Source of the DNA: Candidatus Zhuqueibacterota bacterium
GTDB lineage: Bacteria; Zhuqueibacterota; Zhuqueibacteria; Oceanimicrobiales; Oceanimicrobiaceae
Direction: 5' to 3'
DNA: 64,000 bases
Assembly (NCBI GenBank): GCA_029262055.1
Contig: JAJDAD010000019.1
Span: 1 to 64,000 of the forward strand
This document shows, piece after piece, positions 1 to 10,000 of this stretch (within the stretch, counting starts at the first letter, position 1; each line of letters begins with the position of its first letter). Below the pieces are notes generated by a model that worked only from the letters and a program-made list of their open reading frames with translations, did not search any database and had not been told where the DNA came from. The position numbers and the translations under genes are program-made.

Positions 1-2
1 AA

Positions 3-182
3 GCCGAGGTCGCTCTGCAGGGAGATCTTGGCTACACCTGGGGAAACTACCTGGCAACCTGGAAAGACGCCGAGGGAATCACACAGAAAGGGCGTGGGAA
101 ATATCTTAACATCTGGAAGAAACAAGCCGATGGCGAGTGGAAAGTCGCGGTCGATATGGGGAATCATAATCCGCGGGATTGA
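3..182 (+). CDS. C-terminal end of a SnoaL-like/DUF4440 protein (5' truncated by the window)
   Basis: An open frame runs from the window edge to a TGA at 180-182 and gives 59 residues. The end of the protein has the pattern GDLGYTWGNY, then a run ending KYLNIWKKQADGEWKV, then DMGN. This is typical of the last two beta strands of SnoaL-like/DUF4440 (NTF2-fold) proteins, in which a conserved tryptophan-rich strand closes the cone. Such proteins bind small ligands or act as enzymes on unknown substrates, so no reaction can be assigned. The start lies upstream of the window. The next gene has its own promoter about 80 bases downstream, so this gene probably ends a separate unit. Confidence 0.75.
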   Translation, partial: AEVALQGDLGYTWGNYLATWKDAEGITQKGRGKYLNIWKKQADGEWKVAVDMGNHNPRD

Positions 183-261
183 TCCGTCGAATAGGATTCG
201 CGTAAACTTTTTTCAACGTCGCCAATATTAATCCGGCCGGACGGGGCTTATCGAGAATCAC

Positions 262-290
262 TTGACATTTTCCCTAAACGTCGCTATTGT
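262..290 (+). promoter_or_regulatory. Sigma-70-type promoter for the FabI/FabL-like gene
   Basis: TTGACA (262-267) is followed by a 17-base spacer and TATTGT (285-290). The -35 box is perfect and the -10 box matches four of six consensus bases. The start codon of the next gene lies about 50 bases downstream. This is a sequence match only. Confidence 0.6.
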
Positions 291-341
291 TGACTTTTCT
301 GCATCCAAGTACAAATCCGGTCAACAAAGAGAGGCAATGAA

Positions 342-1157
342 TTGACTTCCAAAAAGAAAAAGGCGAGAAATGAATGGGCGTTGATCCTGGGCGCTTCCAG
401 TGGTTTTGGCGGCACGACAGCTATCAAGCTGGCCAAAAACGGTTTTCATATTTTTGGCGTGCACCTTGACCGCAGGGCCACACTGCCGAATGCCGAGAAG
501 ATTATCAGCGAGATAAAGGCCTATGACAGCGAGGCAGTCTTTTTCAATATGAACGCCGCCGATGCCAAGAAGCGCAGCGCGGCCATTGCCAAAATGCAGG
601 AAATCATACAAGGCGCCGGCGAAGGTGCCCAAGTGAGAGTGATGATGCACTCGCTCGCCTTTGGGACGTTGAGACGGCTCATCCCGGATGATATCGCCGA
701 CCGGCCAACTCAAGCCCAAATGGACATGACTCTGGACGTGATGGCGAACAGCCTGGTCTATTGGGCACAGGACATTATCTTTGCCGGCCTGATGAAGAAA
801 AGCGGGCGTATTTTTGCCATGACCAGTGCGGGCAGTCAACGCGTTTGGCCATCGTACGGGTTGGTGTCTGCGGCCAAGGCCGCTCTCGAGTCGCACGTCC
901 GGCAGTTGGCCCTCGAGTTGGCCCCGCGTTCAATCACGGTCAATGCGATCCAGGCGGGCGTAACCGACACCGCTGCATTGCGAAAGATTCCCGGGCATGA
1001 AGAAATGGTGGTTGCGGCCCGGCAGAGAAACCCCATGGGCCGCCTGACTGAAACGATGGATGTCGCCAAGGTGATTGCCGTGCTATCTGACGTCCGCAAC
1101 GACTGGATGACGGGCAACGTCCTTCGTGTCGATGGTGGGGAGGACGTTGTGGGCTAG
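342..1157 (+). CDS. Enoyl-ACP reductase-like short-chain dehydrogenase (FabI/FabL type)
   Basis: This 271-residue protein is a short-chain dehydrogenase/reductase. A Rossmann dinucleotide-binding motif GASSGFG lies at residues 17-23. The catalytic pair is Y172 and K179, separated by six residues, which is the Tyr-x6-Lys spacing of enoyl-acyl-carrier-protein reductases rather than the usual Tyr-x3-Lys of the wider family. The substrate-loop region NSLVYW (136-141) also fits the FabI/FabL group. The likely role is NAD(P)H-dependent reduction of trans-2-enoyl-ACP in fatty-acid synthesis. The start is TTG at 342: the ATG at 337 runs into a stop two codons later, while AGAGAGG at 328-334 is correctly spaced for the TTG. 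The gene is monocistronic, with a promoter before it and a hairpin after it. Another oxidoreductase role remains possible. Confidence 0.75.
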   Translation: MTSKKKKARNEWALILGASSGFGGTTAIKLAKNGFHIFGVHLDRRATLPNAEKIISEIKAYDSEAVFFNMNAADAKKRSAAIAKMQEIIQGAGEGAQVRVMMHSLAFGTLRRLIPDDIADRPTQAQMDMTLDVMANSLVYWAQDIIFAGLMKKSGRIFAMTSAGSQRVWPSYGLVSAAKAALESHVRQLALELAPRSITVNAIQAGVTDTAALRKIPGHEEMVVAARQRNPMGRLTETMDVAKVIAVLSDVRNDWMTGNVLRVDGGEDVVG

Positions 1158-1186
1158 ATTCTTCCCTGCCTGCGACAGCATCATCA

Positions 1187-1226
1187 AAATTCCTACAGGT
1201 CGGAATTTGACCTGTTTGTCTTTGTT
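1187..1226 (+). terminator. Hairpin terminator with two overlapping stems
   Basis: ACAGGTC (1195-1201) and GACCTGT (1209-1215) form a perfect 7-bp stem with a 7-base loop, followed by a T-rich tract (1216-1226). A second perfect 7-bp stem, AAATTCC (1187-1193) with GGAATTT (1202-1208), uses the loop of the first and cannot form at the same time. The position 30-60 bases after the reductase stop fits transcription termination. Confidence 0.55.
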
Positions 1227-1442
1227 ACATTCAAGAAACAGTTTCGTCCCCGCTTTATACCCCCACGCTCACAAGTTTTGAAAAACAGTAGCTTAAGCGG
1301 TGCGCCTTCCACATCTGCATTTGGCATCAAACTTGCCAAGGATTGCAGGGAAGGCACTCCTTATTCTTACTAATTCAAAAAATCTCTTTCACTCGCCCAC
1401 CGTTCGGGACCTCAGTGGGCAGGTCAAATTAGCGAGCAGCGC

Positions 1443-2333
1443 ATGAAACCCAACTCAATCGTCCTGGTCAAACAAGTTCCTGACACAGCCAATATCTCCG
1501 GACAGGTGATGCGGCCCGACGGCACCGTGAACCGGGCCAAGCTGCCTGCCATATTCAACCCCGAGGACAAAGTCGCGCTTGAGCTGGCGCTACAGATCAA
1601 GGATAAGTACGGCGGCAGCGTCCGGGTTTTGACCATGGGACCGCCCAAGGCTTCAGAGCTGTTGCGCGAATGCCTCTACATGGGAGCAGATGAGGCTTAC
1701 CTGGTGACGGACCGCAGGTTCGCCGCTGCCGACACGCTCGCCACTTCGTACGTGTTGAGTGCAGCCATCGAAAAGCTGGGCAATTACGACCTCATCCTGG
1801 GTGGCCGCCAGGCAATCGACGGCGACACAGCCCAGGTGGGACCGCAAACCGCGGAAAAACTCGGCATCCCGCAGGTCACCTATGCAGAGCAGATCGTCAG
1901 TGTGAAAAAGAACAGCGTCGTCATCAAGCGTAAAATTGACGGCGGCTACGAGATTCTCGAAAGCGCCTTGCCCGTCCTCATTACGGTCATCAAAGATGCG
2001 GCTACGCCGCGACCGTTCAAAGCCAGAAGGATCATGGCTTACAAGAATGCAAAATCGTTGCTTGAGCTGGAGAGAATGACCGAATCGAATTCGCTTCTGT
2101 ACATCAACGACCTCAAAGAGGAGTACGTTTCTGACGGCCTCTACATTTCGACCTTCACTATGGACGAATTGGATGTTGAGCGCGAGCGTTGCGGCCTGGC
2201 AGGTTCTCCGACCAAGGTGCACAAAGTGGAATCCGTGGTTCTGGCAGGCAACGAGCACGACAAAATAGAAGCGACCAAAGAAGGACTGAGCCAGCTAGTA
2301 GAAAAGTTGATGCAGGACCATATTCTCGGATAG
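1443..2333 (+). CDS. etfB: Electron transfer flavoprotein, beta subunit
   Basis: This 296-residue protein is the beta subunit of the heterodimeric electron transfer flavoprotein. ETF takes electrons from acyl-CoA dehydrogenases and passes them to the respiratory chain. It matches the family from KQVPDT near the N-terminus through FNPEDKVALELAL and VLTMGPP to the adenine-nucleotide-binding stretch LGGRQAIDGDTAQVGPQ. The length is somewhat above the usual 250-260 residues because of a C-terminal extension. The ATG at 1443 lies after a purine-rich AGCGAGCAG. It is first in an operon with etfA (45-base gap) and an acyl-CoA dehydrogenase, so it most likely serves fatty-acid or related acyl-CoA oxidation. 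Confidence 0.93.
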   Translation: MKPNSIVLVKQVPDTANISGQVMRPDGTVNRAKLPAIFNPEDKVALELALQIKDKYGGSVRVLTMGPPKASELLRECLYMGADEAYLVTDRRFAAADTLATSYVLSAAIEKLGNYDLILGGRQAIDGDTAQVGPQTAEKLGIPQVTYAEQIVSVKKNSVVIKRKIDGGYEILESALPVLITVIKDAATPRPFKARRIMAYKNAKSLLELERMTESNSLLYINDLKEEYVSDGLYISTFTMDELDVERERCGLAGSPTKVHKVESVVLAGNEHDKIEATKEGLSQLVEKLMQDHILG

Positions 2334-2378
2334 AACCGGAAACGCTCCGGTCGCAAAGAAATCACAAAGGGTACGGTT

Positions 2379-3398
2379 ATGGCCAAGAAGTCAAGCGAAG
2401 TCTGGGTATTTGTAGAGCAGCGTTCCGGCAAACCCGCGGATGTCAGCTTCGAACTACTGTCCAAGGGGAAAAAACTCGCCGACACACTGAACGGCGTGCT
2501 GAAAGCTGTCGTCATCGGCCACAAGATGCAGAAGGTCGCGCAGGAGACATTTCGGTTTGGCGCCAGGGAGGTTTTACTGGTCGATCACCCCGACCTCGAA
2601 GTCTACCAGACGCTGCCGTACAGCCGCATCATGAGCGAGCTCGTTGACAAGCATCGTCCCCGAATCGTTCTGTACGGGGCGACGTTCATTGGCCGTGACA
2701 TCGCGCCGCGCGTGGCCTCTTTCACGCTCAGCGGTTTAACCGCAGATTGCACTGACCTGCAGATCTCAGATGTGACTTATACGCGCAAAGAGTACAAAGA
2801 TCTGCTGTTGCAGATCAGGCCCGCGTTTGGCGGCAACATTATCGCGACCATCATCACGCCGGACAATCCGGTGCAAATGGCGACGGTGCGTGAAGGCGTC
2901 ATGGAAATGCTACCCCTGAGTTCACCCGCAAAAGGCAAGGTTACCAACATCCCTTACCAGAAAAATGAAGTGGATGGCCTGATAAAAATTATCGAACGCC
3001 ACCACGAAGAGAACAAGATCAACCTGAAGGCCGCGCCGGTGATTATCGCAGGCGGCTACGGCATGGGCACGCGCGCACGATTCGACAGCTTATACCGGCT
3101 CGCCGACGTCATCGGGGGTGAAGTGGCCGGCAGCCGTGCGGCAGTGGACGCCGGTTTCGTAAAACACGAACGGCAAGTGGGGCAGACCGGCGTGACAGTA
3201 CGGCCGAAGCTCTACATCGCCTGCGGGATTTCGGGCGCCATCCAGCACCGTGCCGGCATGCAGGAATCAAAGAAGATCATCGCGATCAATACCGACCCGG
3301 ACGCCCCGATTTTTGACATTTGCCACTACGGCATTGTCGGCGATGCGGTCGACGTTGTCAACAAGTTCATCGATGCCTACAAGCACAAGCTGAAGTAG
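2379..3398 (+). CDS. etfA: Electron transfer flavoprotein, alpha subunit
   Basis: This 339-residue protein is the FAD-carrying alpha subunit of electron transfer flavoprotein. The C-terminal FAD-binding domain is clear, with the consecutive signatures [28 protein letters not shown] and ISGAIQH, then [21 protein letters not shown]. The N-terminal domain resembles EtfB and packs against it. The gene starts 45 bases after etfB and ends 8 bases before the start of the acyl-CoA dehydrogenase, so the three are almost certainly cotranscribed and work together. No iron-sulfur extension or other sign of a bifurcating type was noticed, but that cannot be settled by eye. Confidence 0.93.
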   Translation: MAKKSSEVWVFVEQRSGKPADVSFELLSKGKKLADTLNGVLKAVVIGHKMQKVAQETFRFGAREVLLVDHPDLEVYQTLPYSRIMSELVDKHRPRIVLYGATFIGRDIAPRVASFTLSGLTADCTDLQISDVTYTRKEYKDLLLQIRPAFGGNIIATIITPDNPVQMATVREGVMEMLPLSSPAKGKVTNIPYQKNEVDGLIKIIERHHEENKINLKAAPVIIAGGYGMGTRARFDSLYRLADVIGGEVAGSRAAVDAGFVKHERQVGQTGVTVRPKLYIACGISGAIQHRAGMQESKKIIAINTDPDAPIFDICHYGIVGDAVDVVNKFIDAYKHKLK

Positions 3399-3406
3399 AG
3401 GAAGAA

Positions 3407-5128
3407 ATGCCAAATTACTTCACAGACAATCCTGATCTGGTCTTTCAATTCGAGCACCTGGCAATTGAAGAGATCGTCGCGCTGGTCGAGCAGCAGTACT
3501 CGGAAAGCCAGAAGTACAAGTATGCGCCCAGGGACTACCAGGATGCGCTCGACAATTATAAGAAGGTCCTGGAAATTGTGGGGGACATCGCCGGCAATTT
3601 TGTCGCGCCGCGTGCGGCGGACGTGGACATCGAAGAGGCCCAGATGGAGAACGGCGAGGTGCATTACGCCCAGGGCACATCCGAGGCCCTGGAACGCCTG
3701 TCGCAGGCAGAGCTGATGGGCATGACCCTACCGCGCAAATACGGTGGCCTGAACTTCCCCACGACCATCTATATGATGGCCATCGAGATGATCTCCCGGG
3801 CGGACGCTTCTTTGATGAATATTTTCGGTTTGCAGGACATCGCTGAGACCATCCACAAGTTTGGCGATGCCGGACAGTGTGAAGAGTTTCTGCCGAGACT
3901 GGCAAGCGGCGAACACACCGGGGCCATGGCGCTTACGGAACCGGATGCAGGCTCCGACCTGCAGGCCGTCAAACTGCAAGCCGTACAGGATGAAAGCGGC
4001 GCCTGGCACCTGCGCGGCGTCAAAAGATTCATCACAAATGGCAATGGCGAAGTCCTGCTGGTTTTGGCGCGCTCCGAACCCGGCACCAAAGATGGCCGCG
4101 GCCTGAGCCTGTTCGCCTGCCATGGCGACGATTCGGTTAAAGTCAGGCGGATCGAACACAAACTTGGCATCCACGGCTCACCGACTTGCGAGTTGCAATT
4201 CAACGACACACCGGCGCAGTTGATCGGCAAGCGCAAATTTGGCTTGATCAAATATGTCATGGACCTCATGAACGGCGCCCGCCTGGGTATTTCGGCACAG
4301 GCGCTCGGTATCGCTCAGGCCGCTTATGAAGAAGCGCTCAAATACGCCAAGGCGCGCGAGCAGTTCGGTACGGCAATCTACCATATTCCGGCCGTAACCA
4401 ACATGCTCGTCAATATGCGCGTCACCCTGGAAAGCAACCGCTCGCTGCTGTACGCGACCTCGCAATGGGTGGATCTCAGCCACAAGCTGGAGGCGCAGAT
4501 TCAAGCGCTAAAAGCAGAGGGCAAATCGGTCTCCGAGGAAATGGCCCGCTTCAAGGAGGCGTCCAAAATCACTTCCCTGCTGACGCCGATCACCAAATTT
4601 GTTCTGACTGAATCATCGAATCAAATCTGCTACGATGCCTTGCAGATCCATGGTGGCGCAGGCTACATGCGCGAGTTTAGCATTGAGCGTTTGGTGCGAG
4701 ACGCCCGCATCACCAATATCTACGAAGGGACTTCCCAGATGCAAGTGGTTGCTGCCATCGGCGGGGTCGTCAACGATCTGCTGGCAGAACATTTCAACGA
4801 AAAAGAAGAGCAGAAGTACAAGGGAACCCTGCGCAAGCTGGTCGACCACCTGATAGAAATCAGAGAGATTTTTCGCGACAGCCTGAGATTTGTGGTAGAC
4901 AAAAAGGACAAGCAGTTTCAGGAAGTCGCGGCCAAAGAACTGGTAGAGATGTACAGTTATCTCTATGTGGGCTATTTGCTGCTGGACGAAGCCGAGAAGG
5001 ATGAGCGCAAGATATTCATAGCGAATCGCTACATCGTCGCAGGGCTGGGCAACAGCCGAAGAAACGCCGAAACTATCATGAGCGATCAGTTTGTTGACCT
5101 GCTGCATGCGGACAAGATTCTGGCCTGA
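3407..5128 (+). CDS. Acyl-CoA dehydrogenase with C-terminal extension
   Basis: This 573-residue FAD-dependent acyl-CoA dehydrogenase makes the alpha-beta double bond in acyl-CoA thioesters and delivers the electrons to ETF. It shows the substrate/FAD-loop signature AMALTEPDAGSDLQ and the second family signature QIHGGAGYMREFSIERLVRD. The catalytic base is E440 in IYEGTSQ. It is longer than the usual 380 residues: about 130 residues follow the catalytic region, as in very-long-chain or ACAD9-like enzymes. The ATG at 3407 is chosen because GAGGAAGAA directly precedes it, and an upstream in-frame start would overlap etfA by 79 bases. It is third in the etfB-etfA operon. Chain-length preference is unknown. 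Confidence 0.93.
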   Translation: MPNYFTDNPDLVFQFEHLAIEEIVALVEQQYSESQKYKYAPRDYQDALDNYKKVLEIVGDIAGNFVAPRAADVDIEEAQMENGEVHYAQGTSEALERLSQAELMGMTLPRKYGGLNFPTTIYMMAIEMISRADASLMNIFGLQDIAETIHKFGDAGQCEEFLPRLASGEHTGAMALTEPDAGSDLQAVKLQAVQDESGAWHLRGVKRFITNGNGEVLLVLARSEPGTKDGRGLSLFACHGDDSVKVRRIEHKLGIHGSPTCELQFNDTPAQLIGKRKFGLIKYVMDLMNGARLGISAQALGIAQAAYEEALKYAKAREQFGTAIYHIPAVTNMLVNMRVTLESNRSLLYATSQWVDLSHKLEAQIQALKAEGKSVSEEMARFKEASKITSLLTPITKFVLTESSNQICYDALQIHGGAGYMREFSIERLVRDARITNIYEGTSQMQVVAAIGGVVNDLLAEHFNEKEEQKYKGTLRKLVDHLIEIREIFRDSLRFVVDKKDKQFQEVAAKELVEMYSYLYVGYLLLDEAEKDERKIFIANRYIVAGLGNSRRNAETIMSDQFVDLLHADKILA

Positions 5129-5227
5129 AGTTAGTTCCTTTTAAATTCCGCTCACATTTCTCCATTTTGGAATACCTGCCTCTACTCTCCTGTTTAGGTC
5201 TACAAATTCCTTAACCAGTGCGCTACC

Positions 5228-6292
5228 ATGATGTTCAAAATGCCTGCTCCGCTAATCCTTTTTCTACTAATACCGACCCTGGTTTATTCTCCGGTTGACA
5301 GCAAACCGGCCTTCTCAAAATCTGAGCATAAGCATCGCGGAGTCAGTTGGGTCGGCGGCGCACCGGTAACGGAAGCGGATTTCGAACCGTTGCGGCGCAA
5401 CCATGTTAACTGGATCGTGCAGACCCCGTTCGGCTGGCAGTCTCGTCACGATAGCCCCGAGATCAGGCTCAGTCCTTCGCACGGCTATTGGGGTGAAACC
5501 GACGAAGGCATCCGCACCACGGCGCAGCTTGCAAAGCGTTTTGGCATCAAAACCCTGCTCAAGCCGCACATCTGGCTAAGCCGTGGCGGTGACGGCAAGT
5601 GGCGTGGCGAAATCGAGATGAACAGCGAAGAAGACTGGCACGAGTGGTTTGCAGGCTACACCCGTTTCATGCTGCACTATGCCACGCTGGCACAGGAAAA
5701 TGAAATCGAAGCACTCTCAATCGGGACCGAACTCTACAAAACCGCCGTACTGCGCGAGAATGATTGGCGTGTCCTCATTGCAGAAGTACGAAAAGTCTTC
5801 AAGGGCAAAGTGACCTATTCCGCCAACTGGTATCTGGAGTTCAACGAGATTCAGTTCTGGGACGCGTTGGATTTCATCGGGATCCAGGCGTACTTCCCAT
5901 TGACCCGGAGTAAAAATCCAAGTGTGGCGGAACTGCGGGCCGGCTGGCGGCCCCACCGTGACAAAATCCAGGCAATCAGCAAGAAATTCGATGTTCCGGT
6001 GATTTTTACAGAAATTGGATACAAGAGCACGGCAGACACAGCCATCGAGCCGTGGGAATGGCCGCGCCGCTCCGACGGCGAGGCTTCGTCCGCCGAATTG
6101 CAGACCCAGGCGAATTGCTATGAGGCTTTCTTTCAAAGCTTCTGGCAGGAAGAGTGGTGCGCGGGCGCCTACTTCTGGAAGTGGTTCCCCAAGCTCAGCC
6201 ATCAGGAAACCTATCGTGGACGTGACTTCACACCGCAGCACAAACCCGCCGAACTCGTGATGGCGAAATGGTACCGGGACCCGACCAACTGA
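5228..6292 (+). CDS. Secreted glycoside hydrolase, GH113-like TIM barrel
   Basis: This 354-residue protein has an N-terminal hydrophobic signal segment (residues about 5-25) followed by a TIM-barrel glycosidase domain. The pattern resembles glycoside hydrolase family 113 (beta-mannanase-like). A Glu after beta strand 4 (E168 in IGTEL) is the expected acid/base, and a Glu after strand 7 (E262 in FTEIGY) is the expected nucleophile. The barrel ends with an aromatic strand GAYFWKWFP. The substrate is probably a beta-mannan or related polysaccharide outside the cytoplasm, but this is family inference. The gene stands alone, about 100 bases after the acyl-CoA dehydrogenase and before a 720-base gap. 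Confidence 0.75.
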   Translation: MMFKMPAPLILFLLIPTLVYSPVDSKPAFSKSEHKHRGVSWVGGAPVTEADFEPLRRNHVNWIVQTPFGWQSRHDSPEIRLSPSHGYWGETDEGIRTTAQLAKRFGIKTLLKPHIWLSRGGDGKWRGEIEMNSEEDWHEWFAGYTRFMLHYATLAQENEIEALSIGTELYKTAVLRENDWRVLIAEVRKVFKGKVTYSANWYLEFNEIQFWDALDFIGIQAYFPLTRSKNPSVAELRAGWRPHRDKIQAISKKFDVPVIFTEIGYKSTADTAIEPWEWPRRSDGEASSAELQTQANCYEAFFQSFWQEEWCAGAYFWKWFPKLSHQETYRGRDFTPQHKPAELVMAKWYRDPTN

Positions 6293-7012
6293 CATCTCCG
6301 GAAACCACGGAGTTCAACTCACTTTTGTGGATGGCAAGCACCTGCTGGCCGGTTCACAAAACCTGACGACTTTGTGCGTGCGTTACAAGCTGAATCAGGG
6401 CGCTTGCCGACTACTTGAATACTAATCTTTCCCATCTGGTTCCTCCATCTGAGGCATCTGGTTTCCGTGTGTAATCCCCTCCAAACGCGCAACGCGCGCG
6501 GAGGGGCAGGTTCAAATCGCGTTCAGCGTTTTGAACCGGGGTGGGTACGCCTGCCTGCCGCTGGTCACGTACCCACCCCTGATTCAAACTCTCTACGAGT
6601 TTGAATCTGTCCCCTCCCAGGAGAGGACCTTGCTTAAATTCCGTAAAATATAGCAATTAGTTGCTATTCATGAAGTGAGAAATGTTAGTTAAATACCTTT
6701 CGCGGAACTTTGTACTTCTGAACAACATTAGTTCTGCAAGAGCGCTTACTCCCCTTTGTTCTAAATTTCAAAACAACAATCTCAACTAACGAATCGCTGT
6801 CTCTGAGCGTGACCGAAATCTGCCGCCTAAGCCACGTTTTCGAGCCGGCATACTTTTCCCTGTGAGCCGAGATCGGTTTGGCACGGATCGGTTAGTTCAC
6901 AACCGGTTCGGGCGGCGAGAGTTTTGTCTACCTAAAAGCCCATGAATCTGTTGCAGCTTTCAGCCATCTTTGCCACTTTGGCCAATCCAAGGGATCATCG
7001 AGGAGAAAAGTC
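6293..7012. other. Long intergenic gap between the glycosidase and the A2M gene
   Basis: No convincing gene is seen in these 720 bases. The middle (6476-6617) is filled by a nested palindromic element listed separately. A short inverted repeat, TAGCAA with TTGCTA, lies just after it (about 6651-6666). The only sizeable open frame (minus strand, about 6411-6656) lies on top of the palindromes and looks like a by-product of them. The last 300 bases before the A2M start are AT-richer and probably carry its promoter, but no clear -35/-10 pair was found. Confidence 0.6.
6476..6617. repeat. Cluster of four consecutive palindromes with alternative outer pairing
   Basis: Four perfect hairpins follow each other almost without spacing: CCCCTCC (6476-6482) with GGAGGGG (6500-6506); GGTTCAAA (6509-6516) with TTTGAACC (6530-6537); a 12-bp stem 6538-6549 with 6568-6579; and an 11-bp stem 6581-6591 with 6597-6607, which has a 5-base loop. 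In addition, GGAGGGG (6500-6506) can pair with a second CCCCTCC at 6611-6617, and the adjoining TTCAAA and TTTGAA parts continue that outer stem imperfectly. The whole can therefore fold as a branched structure. It resembles a dispersed intergenic repeat (REP/MITE-like) rather than a terminator, because no T tract follows. Confidence 0.75.
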
Positions 7013-10000
7013 ATGAAAAAGGTTACTTTGCTCATCACGCTACTGCTGTTGTTTTCCTGTGGGGACAAAAGGGAAGAATCCACCGAGCGCACAGTCGTGC
7101 AGCAGTTAGAAGAACACCTCGAACTCGAGAAAGAGATTGTGCAGACGCCGGCAGACATCGTGGCTATCACGGCAGCCCTCGAGATCAGATTTCGTGAGCC
7201 GATCGTCTCTGGTCATTTGAGTGGCACAACCCTCGACCAAAACCCTTTTGTGTTTGCACCAGCGATTGCCGGCCACGCGGAATGGACCTCGCAAACCACG
7301 CTTCGATTTGTCCCGGACGAGAACCTGCCACCAGGCCAGAAGTTCGAGGCTACCTTGCTGGGAAAAATCTTGTTTGGGGAACAAAAAAACGTCAACGATT
7401 TTGAGTTTGCTTTTCGGGTCGCAGAGCAGGAAATCCTTACTTTTGAAGGAGATTTCGAACCAGTAGCAGATGTGAAAAATGGCCTGAAATACAAAGGTAC
7501 CCTCACGTTCGCGCAACCCGTGCAACTGGAAAGAATCGAAAACCAGCTTAAGCTGCAAGGCCCGCAGAGGACCCTGCAATTATCCGTGCAATCCACGGGA
7601 CCTGGCCGCATTGCGGTGACCAGCGAGCTTCTTTACCGTCGCCCGAAGGGTCAGAACTTCACCTTTACCCTGCCTCAGGAATACCGTGCAAGCGATAAGG
7701 AATGGCAACGATCTGTCTTCCTGCCCGGGATCGACGTCTTTCGCGTGATGTCCTACATGGACGTCACCAACCCGGAAGCTGAGCAGCCGGTTTATGCATT
7801 CAGGTTCAGCGACCCCATCAAAACCAACTCGGATCTTTCCGGTTACCTGACGATTACTCCGGAATTACCGTACAGCATGCGAGTGCAGGGCAAAAAGTTG
7901 CTGGTGCAGGGCGACTTTGTCCCGGGTCGCTCCTACACCGCCAAAATCGCACAAGGATTCCCTTGTGAGTTCGGCACAAAACTAAGCGATACATTTACGG
8001 CGGCCTTCTCCTTCGAGAATATTAAACCCGAAGTCAAGTGGCTGTCTGACGGAGTTTATCTGCCAACCGGCAACAACTTCCGGCTGCAGTTCAGGTCGGT
8101 GAATGTCAGCAAAGTGAGGATAACTGTCACCGAGATCTATTCGCAGAATCTCGGTTTTTTTATTCAGGAAAACACGGTCAGCGATCTGAAACAGCGGCGG
8201 GATGACTACTATTCTACCTACGCTTACCGGGACCTGTCCCGGGTTGGCGCCAATATCTTCAGCAAAGAACTACAGATAACGGATAGCAGGAACGAATGGT
8301 CAAAAACCGAACTCGACCTGACACCTGTTTTCAAAGACAAAAAAAACTCGGCGTTCGTCGTTCAGCTCACCTTTGGCGCCAATGACCTGGCTGGTCGTTG
8401 CGTCAACGCACGCGACCAACTCAGCGACGGCGACCTCTATTTCGACGGTGACAACTACTACACCAATCCCTGCCAACCGGGCTACTACAACTCACGCGGC
8501 TATCTGAGCCGACTGCTGCTTGCTTCGGACACAGCGCTCACCTTAAAAAAGGCGGACGACGGCATTCATGTTTTCGCTACTGACGTGCAATCAGCCCGGC
8601 CGGTAAAGGGATTGACGCTGGGCATGTACAGCTACCAGAACAAGCTGCTCGAAAGCCAACGGACAGATAACAACGGCCACGTCCAATTCAGCGAGCAGGG
8701 AGCGTACGTTTTTTCCGTGAATTCTGCCGGGATCGCTCTGCTTAAACTGAACCATCCGGCCTGGCAGCTCAACAATTTTGATGTGGCCGGCAGTTCGGGC
8801 GGAAGAAAGGGCACGGACGTTTTCATGTACACGGAACGAGGTGTGCATCGCCCGGGCGACACCATTCACCTGGCCGCAATAGTCCGGATAAACCGCTCTT
8901 CTCCGCCTGAAAAAACCCCTGCCATCCTAAAGGTCAGAAATGCTCGCGGCCAACTGGTTTATGAAACAAAGAAAAGTTGCGGTAAAAATGGTCATATCTA
9001 CTTACCAATTCAGACGGACCTAGCAGATCCGACCGGCACCTGGACTGCACAGTTGGAAGTTGGCGGCCTGCGATTCAATAAAGAACTGCGGGTCGAAACC
9101 GTCAAGCCGGTTCGCCTAAAAACCGAATTTGACCTTCCTGACGAAGTTTACCAGCCACAGACCATTTTAGCCGGGACAGTTACCAGCAAATACTTGTTCG
9201 GGGCGCCTGCTGCCGGCTTGCGGACAAACATTCGCCTGGATCTCACCGGGCGTGACTTCAGACCAGCGCAGTGGGCAGGCTACGTTTTTACCACGCCTTT
9301 AAAACATTTCAGCCGTCAGTCCAAGACGATTTACGATGGCGCGCTGGACGCGTCGGGACAGTATTCTCTGGATTACGCGCTGCCGGGTCGGGCCAGAATT
9401 CCCTCGTTGCTGTACGCCACTGTCCGGTCAACTGTCTATGAAAAGGGCGGCAATTTCAAGGAAGAGACGAAATCAACCACCATTTTCCCTTACTCGGCAT
9501 TTGTGGGCATTAAGAATATTTTTGACCGGTCCTCAGCGCGCGTTGGTGAAAATTATGAAATCCCCATAGCCGCGGTTGATGCTGATGGCAAATCGGTGGC
9601 GCGCCACAAATTAAAAATCAAACTGTACGTGAACCGGGGATACTGGTGGTGGCATTACGACCGCCGCGACCGGCGCGATTTTATCGGGAATAAGGCGACT
9701 TATTTGCTGGAAGAAACCAGCTACACTTCCGAGACAGCCCCACTAAAGCACAAAATCTTGCTGGAGGATTACGGCCAACACTACCTCGAAGTTCTGGATG
9801 AAACCACGGGGCACACGGCCGGATTGTTTTTCTACAGCTCCGGTTGGGGCAGAACAGCGCAGCCGGTGGACGGGAAACGCAACTACCTGCAAATTACGTC
9901 GGACAAAAATATCTACAATGTCGGCGATCAGGCTACGCTCACCTTTCAAACGCCGGAACAGGGCATGGCTCTTTTTTCTCTGGAACAGGGCAACCGGATT

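Noticed and set aside
6411-6656. 81-codon minus-strand frame in the 6.3-7.0 kb gap
   Set aside because: It coincides with the palindromic element, so it is probably a by-product of the repeat; there is no ribosome binding site.
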